Shown here: one piece after another, positions 1 to 6,008 of the stretch | Numbering within the stretch: position 1 is the first letter of the stretch | Layout: every line of letters starts with the position of its first letter | Assembly (NCBI GenBank): GCA_016839655.1 | Contig: JAEOTW010000037.1 | Span: 1-16,907 of the forward strand | Length of the DNA stretch: 16,907 nt | Direction of reading: 5' to 3' | From: Promethearchaeota archaeon | Lineage (GTDB): Archaea > Asgardarchaeota > Lokiarchaeia > Sigynarchaeales > SOKP01 | Position numbers and translations under genes: made by a program | The notes under the pieces: model-generated | Told to the model about the DNA's origin: nothing | The model's input: the letters and a program-made list of their open reading frames with translations, nothing else | The model's database searches: none

Positions 1-1184
1 AATTTTTTTTCAAATATATCTTCTAGCAATTCAAGTAGTTTTGTTACGGGTATATCTAATAAAGTGATTTCTAGATGTCTTCCACGTGTGGCATCTTCAA
101 TCCTTACTGTTTTTGAAGCGACAATTTTTAAAGTAGTAAGTTGGCGAACATATTTTCTAAAACTCATTTTAACGTGCGGTTCAATTGAATAGTTCTCACA
201 TACTGCATTATACTCATCAAATGCATCATCAACTAAGGTAAAAGGTTCACCTTTATCTATCAATGAACGCACAATTCCGTACAATGCTAATAATTCTTGG
301 TCTTTTAATTGATCCACTATATCATTTCTAAAAGTAGGATATACATCATTAGAGGCTTCTCTAATTACATCCGCGTTCATACGATCCATACCTTCCTTAT
401 CGCAAAATGAGCCACTTTTCCGTAAAATTTCGATACCATGTCTCATGTTCTTATGATCTACCACAATTTGACCAACCATTGTTAATAGCTCCTCGTCAAT
501 AACATTCTCTTTTAATGCAAGTTCACTACGATATTCGAGAATTTGAAGGGACTCATCAAAATTATAGGGTTTTAATATAATTTTTTCATTTAATCTGCTT
601 AATATTCTCTCTGTTTCAATTGTCATCCAGTCTTTACTTCTTGAAACTAAAAGTAGAGATAATTTAGCGTTTTGATGACCAAATGTCTCTGCAATATCAA
701 GAAATGCGAGAACTTCATCTGGTTTTAATAAATGAATCTCATCAATAACTAATAGCATGTAACCTTTATCCCGAATAAGTTGTGAGAGGATAAGCTTTAA
801 TGCTTCATCGTCACTGAACCCACGACCGCTGCCGTGCTGATATTTGGCGAGTAACTCTCTAATTATCTTGCTTTTGGAACGAAAATTAATACAATTAAAA
901 TATTCTAAAAATAACTTAACATCATTTTCAATTGCTATAGTTCTGAATTGTTTTCCAAAGAACCTTGCAGTGCAGGTTTTCCCAACTCCACCTTTCCCCA
1001 AGATCAAACAATTAATGGAAGGTTGCTCCTTTTCTTCCATAATCCTTCTGTAATTAAATATCAATGTTTTTAGAGCTTCATCTCGACAATATAATTTCTC
1101 TGGGACATAACTTAAATCAAGGGAACTTGCTTGTCTAAAAACTGACTTTTTCATGAATTGCTTTCTGAATTCATCCTCGTCCAT
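1..1184 (-). CDS. cdc6: Orc1/Cdc6-family replication initiator (AAA+ ATPase), 3' end cut by window edge
   Basis: This is the archaeal origin-binding initiator and helicase-loader ATPase. The frame is open from the ATG at 1184-1182 to the window edge, 394 codons. The family is usually near 400 residues, so only a few C-terminal residues are missing. The N-terminus has the family-typical segment 'VPEKLYCRDEAL'. Walker A GKGGVGKT is at residues 63-70 and Walker B LLVIDEIH has D148 and E149. A sensor-1-like strand (LLLVSRS) lies near 177-183, an arginine-finger-like ERILSRL near 192-198, and a sensor-2-like NMRHGIEILR near 246-255. The last 100 residues fit a winged-helix DNA-binding domain. The sensor-1 strand carries Ser-Arg where Ser-Asn is common, so this is a somewhat divergent member. 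It lies downstream of a Xer recombinase on the same strand. The fold is certain; whether it is the main chromosomal initiator or one of several paralogues cannot be told. Confidence 0.93.
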   Translation of the reverse strand, partial: MDEDEFRKQFMKKSVFRQASSLDLSYVPEKLYCRDEALKTLIFNYRRIMEEKEQPSINCLILGKGGVGKTCTARFFGKQFRTIAIENDVKLFLEYFNCINFRSKSKIIRELLAKYQHGSGRGFSDDEALKLILSQLIRDKGYMLLVIDEIHLLKPDEVLAFLDIAETFGHQNAKLSLLLVSRSKDWMTIETERILSRLNEKIILKPYNFDESLQILEYRSELALKENVIDEELLTMVGQIVVDHKNMRHGIEILRKSGSFCDKEGMDRMNADVIREASNDVYPTFRNDIVDQLKDQELLALYGIVRSLIDKGEPFTLVDDAFDEYNAVCENYSIEPHVKMSFRKYVRQLTTLKIVASKTVRIEDATRGRHLEITLLDIPVTKLLELLEDIFEKK

Positions 1185-1216
1185 GGTAAATCGAGTAAAC
1201 CTAGCATATAATTTTG

Positions 1217-1224
1217 ATATATAA
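1217..1224 (-). promoter_or_regulatory. Candidate TATA box for cdc6
   Basis: Read on the minus strand this is TTATATAT, centred about 36 bp upstream of the cdc6 ATG. An archaeal TATA box sits about 26 bp before the start site, so the predicted leader is only about 10 nt. No Shine-Dalgarno-like sequence precedes the ATG. The assignment is by position and motif only, and the surrounding DNA is AT-rich. Confidence 0.4.
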
Positions 1225-1242
1225 GTAATAAAAGAACAATTT

Positions 1243-1264
1243 AAGTATAAATTTTCTTATACTT
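1243..1264. repeat. Perfect 8-bp inverted repeat in the cdc6-xer gap
   Basis: The arms are AAGTATAA (1243-1250) and TTATACTT (1257-1264), separated by 6 bp. It lies about 20 bp upstream of the candidate cdc6 TATA box and 55 bp past the xer stop codon. It could be an initiator or repressor binding site upstream of cdc6, or part of an origin. It does not resemble the known G-rich archaeal origin recognition box. Confidence 0.45.
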
Positions 1265-1318
1265 GTTAAGTTATGTTTTTTCTATAAAAAATTTTTTAAT
1301 TAAAAATATAGATTTATA

Positions 1319-2242
1319 CTACAACTTATCTAAATTGTTTAAAGGATGCATCTGGGAATAAGACTCTTTTAATTTAGTTATATCATTTTTGGCATAAATT
1401 CGTGTTGTATTCGGACTTGAATGCCCTAAAATATCTTGTAATTCACTAATATCCATGCCAGAACGTCTTAGATGAGTTGCACCTGTATGTCTGAAAACAT
1501 GAGGTGTGATAATCTTGGAATCTGCAAATCCACATTTCTCTTTTATAGTTTTAATATCAGTTTGTATAACTCGTGGACTTAATTGTTGGTTTCTCGTATT
1601 GACAAGTAGAAATTCTTCAGAATCATATCTTATCCGATTTTTAAGATGTTCTTCAAATATTTCTAGAGTTCTTTGATCAACAGGTACTATTCTCTCTTTG
1701 TTTCCTTTTCCTCGGAGTCGTATATATCCTCTTTCAAAATCAATATCTCTAATCCTTATGTTGCATAACTCACTTACTCTAGCCATAGTAGAATATAATA
1801 GTCTGATAATTAAATAATATCGCTCACTTTTACGAGAATTGAATAATTGACGATCTTTTAATTTATTAAAAATCACTTCCATATCAGAAATTCTTAAAAA
1901 CTTAGGTAAGCTCTCTTCAAGTTTGATTTTTGGTGTTTTAATTGTACTCATAGGATCTTTTTCCATAAACTCATTTAAAGTTAAGAATTTGAAATATGAT
2001 CTCAATGATGCGATTTTTCTTCCAACTCCTTTCTTAGTATAATTCAACTCATTCAATTTTTTTAAGAATAGGCGAATTTTTTGGCGTAATAGGGGAGAAT
2101 TAATTTGGAGATCTCCCACAAGCTCTATAAATTTCTGAAGATCATATCGATATGCCTTAATAGTGGAGGAAGCACATCCTTCTTCGACTTCTTTGGCTAT
2201 TAAGAAGTCGTCTATAAAATCAGAAATTTTGTAATTTTCCAT
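1319..2242 (-). CDS. xerA: XerA-like tyrosine recombinase
   Basis: A 307-residue site-specific recombinase of the XerC/XerD/XerA type, which cuts DNA through a tyrosine and resolves chromosome dimers or integrates elements. An N-terminal SAM-like core-binding domain covers about residues 5-90, followed by the catalytic domain. All catalytic residues are visible: R155 (MARVSELCN), K179 (RGKGNKER), H248 and R251 (TPHVFRHTG), H274 (ILGHSS) and nucleophile Y283 (TRIYAK). Length and spacing are normal for Xer proteins. The start is the ATG at 2242-2240, which sits inside a palindrome. The cdc6 gene follows 134 bp downstream on the same strand. A chromosomal XerA is favoured over an element integrase because no other mobile-element genes are present and the protein is short, but no dif site was found here to confirm it. 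Confidence 0.9.
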   Translation of the reverse strand: MENYKISDFIDDFLIAKEVEEGCASSTIKAYRYDLQKFIELVGDLQINSPLLRQKIRLFLKKLNELNYTKKGVGRKIASLRSYFKFLTLNEFMEKDPMSTIKTPKIKLEESLPKFLRISDMEVIFNKLKDRQLFNSRKSERYYLIIRLLYSTMARVSELCNIRIRDIDFERGYIRLRGKGNKERIVPVDQRTLEIFEEHLKNRIRYDSEEFLLVNTRNQQLSPRVIQTDIKTIKEKCGFADSKIITPHVFRHTGATHLRRSGMDISELQDILGHSSPNTTRIYAKNDITKLKESYSQMHPLNNLDKL

Positions 2243-2254
2243 ATTATATGGAAA
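2236..2254. repeat. Inverted repeat covering the xerA start codon
   Basis: The arms TTTCCATA (2236-2243) and TATGGAAA (2247-2254) pair perfectly around a 3-bp centre. The left arm contains the xerA start codon. The pair could be an autoregulatory operator or a small hairpin at the 5' end of the mRNA. Its arms are too close together for a 28-bp dif site, which has 11-bp arms and a 6-bp centre. Confidence 0.5.
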
Positions 2255-2267
2255 TTATCTAGATAAT
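2254..2267. repeat. Perfect 14-bp palindrome upstream of xerA
   Basis: ATTATCTAGATAAT is its own reverse complement. It abuts the inverted repeat that covers the xerA start, giving two adjacent dyads in the xerA promoter region. A dimeric regulator site is the simplest reading; this is inference. Confidence 0.5.
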
Positions 2268-2322
2268 ACAAAATATTGTGTAATATGTAGGTATGTATAT
2301 CACAAAAAGACACTTATTTTGT

Positions 2323-3261
2323 TTATTTTGCTGGTCCGTACCAACCTTGTTTTATATATAGATATGCATTCATTGCAGCTGTAGTTGCTTCACCTGTAGC
2401 AGTGGTTACCTGTCGTATTCCCCCAGTTACATCACCTGCAGCATATACTCCTGGAAAATTAGTTTCTTGATTTCTATTGACTTTAATACAATTATTTTCA
2501 TCAAGTTCAATACCAGCTTGTTTCGCTAAATCACTCTGTGGCTCAACTCCTATTGCAATGAAGAGAGCTTTTACATCAATATTAGAGATCTCACCAGATT
2601 CATGATTTTTGATTTTTAACTCCCCTAGCTTACCATCTTTAGTTATAGCTTCCTCAATGGTGCAATTGTACATCGATTCAACATTGGGTAATGAATCAAC
2701 CTCATCTACGATACAAGCTTCTGCTCGCATACAGTGTCGTCTATGAATAAGATATACTTTTTTTGCAATACCTGAAAGATAAATAACCTCTAATCCTGCT
2801 GTATTACTACCACCAACAGTAGCAACTACTTGATCCCGAAATAATGGACCATCACAAGTAGCACAGTAAGAAATTCCATTACCAACTAAATCATATTCAT
2901 TTGATAATCCAAGTGACATATGTTTCGAGCCAGTTGCAATAATAATTGCCTTGCCTTTTATTTCACCTTCATAAGTAGTTATTGTCATTTTCTTTGGATT
3001 TATGGCAGAGACTTCATTATAGAAGAAAGATGTACTCCACTTTTCAGCTTGAGCTCTCATTTTTTCTGTTAAGTCAAGGCCATTAATACTCTCAAATCCT
3101 GGATAATTCTCAATCTTAGGAGCAGTACCCGCCAAGCCTCCAAAACCCTTATTTTCAAACAAAGCAGTCTTTAATCCCATTCGTCCACCATAGATTGCGG
3201 CTGTTAATCCCGCAGGACCCCCTCCAATAATCAAAAGATCAAATTCATTTTCATTAGACAT
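2323..3261 (-). CDS. trxB: Thioredoxin reductase
   Basis: A 312-residue cytoplasmic flavoprotein that passes electrons from NADPH through FAD and a CxxC disulfide to thioredoxin. The FAD Rossmann motif IIGGGPAG is at residues 11-18, and the ATG motif of the FAD domain is at IIIATGSK (107-113). The redox pair C133-A-T-C136 sits in the family-typical YCATCDGP. The second Rossmann fold has VGGSNTAG (149-156), where most relatives have GGGxSA, followed by the 2'-phosphate-binding IHRR (172-175). The C-terminal FAD motif GVYAAGDV is at 271-278. Length is standard. The start is the ATG at 3261-3259, with AAAGGT a few bases upstream as a weak Shine-Dalgarno sequence. A redox-inactive paralogue lies 129 bp upstream on the same strand. 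Confidence 0.95.
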   Translation of the reverse strand: MSNENEFDLLIIGGGPAGLTAAIYGGRMGLKTALFENKGFGGLAGTAPKIENYPGFESINGLDLTEKMRAQAEKWSTSFFYNEVSAINPKKMTITTYEGEIKGKAIIIATGSKHMSLGLSNEYDLVGNGISYCATCDGPLFRDQVVATVGGSNTAGLEVIYLSGIAKKVYLIHRRHCMRAEACIVDEVDSLPNVESMYNCTIEEAITKDGKLGELKIKNHESGEISNIDVKALFIAIGVEPQSDLAKQAGIELDENNCIKVNRNQETNFPGVYAAGDVTGGIRQVTTATGEATTAAMNAYLYIKQGWYGPAK

Positions 3262-3390
3262 TTTTATTACCTTTAATTAGTAGGATATTCAAATCCACCC
3301 ATATTAATCTTAATAATTGTATAAATTTTTTCAATTTTTTCTATAAATTATATTATTAAAAATAAAGAGAAACGGATTATGTTATGATTT

Positions 3391-4335
3391 TTATTCTCTT
3401 TTTAATTGTCGAAGATATTTACAAGCATTTATTCCCGCACGTCCACCTTCCGCTACAGCAAAGATAACTTGAAATGCTCCTCCTGTACAATCACCTGCAG
3501 CATAAACTCCTTTAAGATTTGTTTTTTGTTCTTCATCTACTTTAATATTTCCCATATCATCTAATTCTACTCCAGCCTTCTTGAAAATAGAATTCGATGA
3601 TATATGTGATAAAATAAATAAACAACTTAATTCAAATTCTTTTATATCTTCAATATCTTCTGATTCTGGTTTAATCGATTTACATAAAATCTTCTGAATC
3701 GTACCTTCTGTATTCGGAATGGCTTCTATTATTTCCAGGTTTTCGAAAATTTCTATTCCAGCTTCTTTTATTTCATAAACTTTTTCAGGTAATTTTTCTA
3801 TCCCTACATTTGTAATTATCCTTACTATACAACCCATTTGTTGAAGGCTTAAAGCATCATCTAACATTTCTTCGTCATTACCATATAGATAGACTACTTT
3901 ATCCTTATACATTGGTCCATCCCATAATGCACTGTAAGAAACACCAAATCCAAGTAGAGAATCCTCTCCTTTAATTATTTCTTTTCGAGTGCCTCCACCC
4001 GTGGCAATAATAACAACGTCTGATGTTATATTTGTGGTTCTCGTTGACGTTCTATTTACTCCCATCCCTAGCATAAGTGAAATTACATCACTTTTAATAA
4101 TTCTCACATTCTCTGAATAACTCTCAGCATGAGTTCTAAATTTTTCTAACAGTTTTTTTCCTTTAATATCAATTTCTCCAGGCCAATTTTGAATTTCTTT
4201 TGTTTTTGTTAAAGCAGATGATTCCTTACCATCAAGAATTATTACATCTCTGTTTGCTCGAGCACAATATATCCCCGCAGTTAACCCTGCTGGACCACTA
4301 CCAATAATAAGAATTTCACAATTTAATTCATCCAT
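3391..4335 (-). CDS. Thioredoxin-reductase-like FAD protein lacking the CxxC motif
   Basis: A 314-residue paralogue of the neighbouring TrxB, collinear along its whole length. The FAD-binding parts are intact: GSGPAG at residues 12-17, VVIIATGGG at 107-115 and GVYAAGDCTGG at 276-286. At the place of CATC it reads SYSALWDGP (133-141), so both redox cysteines are gone. The NADPH-binding glycine motif is replaced by LYGNDEEMLDD (150-160), and the HRR motif that contacts the 2'-phosphate is absent. It therefore should bind FAD but not reduce thioredoxin from NADPH in the usual way. Possible roles are a flavoprotein with another electron donor, an FAD-bound regulator, or a partner of TrxB. Frame and codon use look like a working gene. 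TATA-like elements on the minus strand lie near 4357-4376, just upstream of the ATG. Confidence 0.85.
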   Translation of the reverse strand: MDELNCEILIIGSGPAGLTAGIYCARANRDVIILDGKESSALTKTKEIQNWPGEIDIKGKKLLEKFRTHAESYSENVRIIKSDVISLMLGMGVNRTSTRTTNITSDVVIIATGGGTRKEIIKGEDSLLGFGVSYSALWDGPMYKDKVVYLYGNDEEMLDDALSLQQMGCIVRIITNVGIEKLPEKVYEIKEAGIEIFENLEIIEAIPNTEGTIQKILCKSIKPESEDIEDIKEFELSCLFILSHISSNSIFKKAGVELDDMGNIKVDEEQKTNLKGVYAAGDCTGGAFQVIFAVAEGGRAGINACKYLRQLKRE

Positions 4336-4482
4336 AGAATTCCCTTTTTAGAACTATTTTTATATGTATTATATATCTCCTATTACTATAATATTAAGAA
4401 AAATTTCTAATTAAGTTAATATTATGTTATAAGAACAGTTTTAATTATAAATCAATTTGGTAGCAATTGATTAATAATTTAT

Positions 4483-5631
4483 TTAATTTGAAGAAATTTC
4501 TCCTGTATAAAATTTTAAATCTTTCTTACGTATTCCTAATTTTTTCTTAAGCCCCCTATCATTAATGAAAAAAGGGATAAATAATACGATTCCTAGTGCA
4601 TTGATTATTATTAATAGGTGTAGAAAGGGATGAAGTATAATGTAATTCACAGCAGGAAATATATAGTTTGTTAGTAATGAAATTGGATTGAAATCAGTAA
4701 AACCAGTTGTTATTACAATCATATCAATATCTGGAATCATGAAAATGTTCTGTTCATTAGTACCTCTAGCAGCATGCACCTTCCCCCAAAAGAGGTTCCA
4801 CCATTGATAACCATACCCTGAAATGGGTGACCTATATTGTGGAAATACAACTGAAGAACTAGTAGCTTGAATAGTCCATTTTCGAGATATTATTTGTTGA
4901 TCTTCCCATTTTCCTTCCATTTGATATAGGTACCCTAATTTTGCCATATCTCTTGGTCTCAAATACAGAAGTGTACCACCATTAGGATTTCCTTGAAGAT
5001 CAACGGACCATACATAATCTGTAATACCTAAAGGTGTGAAAAGATATTCCTCTGCAAATGCTAATGTACCATTTGGAGTTACTTGGTTAAGAATTGCAGA
5101 GAGTAGATGTGAAGCCCCAGTATTATAATTCCATCTTGAGCCAGGTGAATCAATCATAGGTAGATCTAATATATATTGCACACTATCGCTACTTGTCCAC
5201 ATAGGATTGAAATTAACACTATCTGACCATTCAAATCCAGGTGTCATTGTTAATAAATGCTCAATTCTAATATTTTGTTTTCTTAAATCCCAATTATCAA
5301 CAGTTCTATTAGGGAAATAATCGAGAATATAGTCATCAATTCCTTTAATATAACCTTTATCAATCGCAATTCCAATTAATGTTGAGGTGAAACTCTTTGT
5401 CACTGAATACAAATGGTGTACATCATTTTCATCGTATAATCCGGAGGGATAAGTCTCATATATGAGATATCCGTTTCTTATAATTAGTAAGGAATCAATG
5501 CTAAGTCTCCAACCACTAGATTGGATAAGATCATCCATCTCAAGAATTCTTTGGGAATCAATTCCTTGTTCTTGAGGTAAAGAAGTAATCCAATCTGTTG
5601 TAGGCCAAGTATCAGGATTATTTGCGCCCAA
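4483..5631 (-). CDS. Serine hydrolase, class C beta-lactamase/esterase fold, with C-terminal membrane anchor
   Basis: A COG1680-type serine hydrolase related to penicillin-binding proteins, class C beta-lactamases, EstB-like esterases and NylB-like amidases. The nucleophile motif is S76-V-T-K79 (LYSVTKS), and the second catalytic tyrosine is likely Y169 (RWNYNTGAS). The third box is probably HAARGTNEQN (286-295) followed by IFMIPDIDMIVITTGF. A hydrophobic stretch at about 329-356 followed by KKK and RKK suggests a membrane anchor with a cytoplasmic tail. The coordinates use the first standard start, TTG at 5631-5629. The same frame runs 38 codons further upstream and encodes a clear signal peptide without a standard start codon (listed separately). 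Only with that signal would the catalytic domain face outward, which suits the C-terminal anchor. The substrate is unknown. It is divergent from hppA. Confidence 0.88.
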   Translation of the reverse strand: MGANNPDTWPTTDWITSLPQEQGIDSQRILEMDDLIQSSGWRLSIDSLLIIRNGYLIYETYPSGLYDENDVHHLYSVTKSFTSTLIGIAIDKGYIKGIDDYILDYFPNRTVDNWDLRKQNIRIEHLLTMTPGFEWSDSVNFNPMWTSSDSVQYILDLPMIDSPGSRWNYNTGASHLLSAILNQVTPNGTLAFAEEYLFTPLGITDYVWSVDLQGNPNGGTLLYLRPRDMAKLGYLYQMEGKWEDQQIISRKWTIQATSSSVVFPQYRSPISGYGYQWWNLFWGKVHAARGTNEQNIFMIPDIDMIVITTGFTDFNPISLLTNYIFPAVNYIILHPFLHLLIIINALGIVLFIPFFINDRGLKKKLGIRKKDLKFYTGEISSN

Positions 5632-5755
5632 TTTAATATTCTTATCATAAGAATAATTTTCATAGAAAATATTTTGAGCGCTAAAGAAAAAAAGACAACC
5701 GAAAAAAAAGATGATTAAGCTTAGTTTTAGGTAATAAGTTTTTATGAACTTTCAC
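5632..5755 (-). other. In-frame signal-peptide coding stretch upstream of the serine hydrolase, no standard start
   Basis: Reading upstream from the TTG in the same frame gives KTYYLKLSLIIFFFGC, then LFFFSAQN, a classic signal peptide with basic residues, a long hydrophobic core and a small-residue cleavage site. The frame closes at a TGA at 5754-5752, and no ATG, GTG or TTG lies between it and position 5631. Two explanations fit. One is initiation at the ATA at 5745-5743, which gives M-K-T-Y-Y-L-K. The other is one extra base in the five-T run at 5739-5743: removing it joins the GTG at 5755-5753 in frame and gives M-K-V-H-K-T-Y-Y. The GC in the core resembles a lipobox, but the hydrophobic run continues past it. 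Confidence 0.7.
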
Positions 5756-5777
5756 AATTGGAATGTAATTCAATTGT
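5754..5777. repeat. Inverted repeat upstream of the serine hydrolase
   Basis: ACAATTG (5754-5760) and CAATTGT (5771-5777) are perfect 7-bp inverted arms around a 10-bp spacer. Each contains the palindrome CAATTG, so it is also a direct repeat with 16-bp spacing. It overlaps the probable 5' end of the serine hydrolase gene. The rest of the 5778-6008 gap holds AT-rich DNA with no gene. A TTTAAA-type TATA candidate for hppA lies near 5974-5982. Confidence 0.3.
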
Positions 5778-6008
5778 TATTATCATTATTCATTTATTTT
5801 TAAATATTGCAGATCTTCTAAAACCATAGACTCGATATTAAAACACATTAAAATAAATTTCATCTTAAAATCCTACGTTAATAAATAGAACTTGATAATT
5901 TGATTATTTTGTTTTGAAATTCATAATCTTTTAATGATTTAAGAAATTTTGAGTGTTATTATTATCAATCTGATTTAAAAAAAAATCTAAAAAAATACGT
6001 GAAAAATT

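Noticed and set aside
844..1053. Plus-strand open frame of 69 codons
   Set aside because: It lies antisense to the Walker A region of cdc6, which has clear family motifs; the plus-strand product resembles nothing.
2236..2267. dif site for XerA
   Set aside because: A dif site has about 11-bp arms around a 6-bp centre; these dyads have 3-bp or no spacers and no match to known archaeal dif sequences.
1..2267. Integrated plasmid or virus carrying cdc6 and an integrase
   Set aside because: Both proteins also fit chromosomal housekeeping roles; no tRNA attachment site, capsid, conjugation or other element gene is in view, and composition matches the neighbours.
5632..5745. Lipoprotein signal for the serine hydrolase
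   Set aside because: FFGC lacks a good lipobox, and the hydrophobic core continues past the cysteine to SAQN, so ordinary cleavage is more likely.
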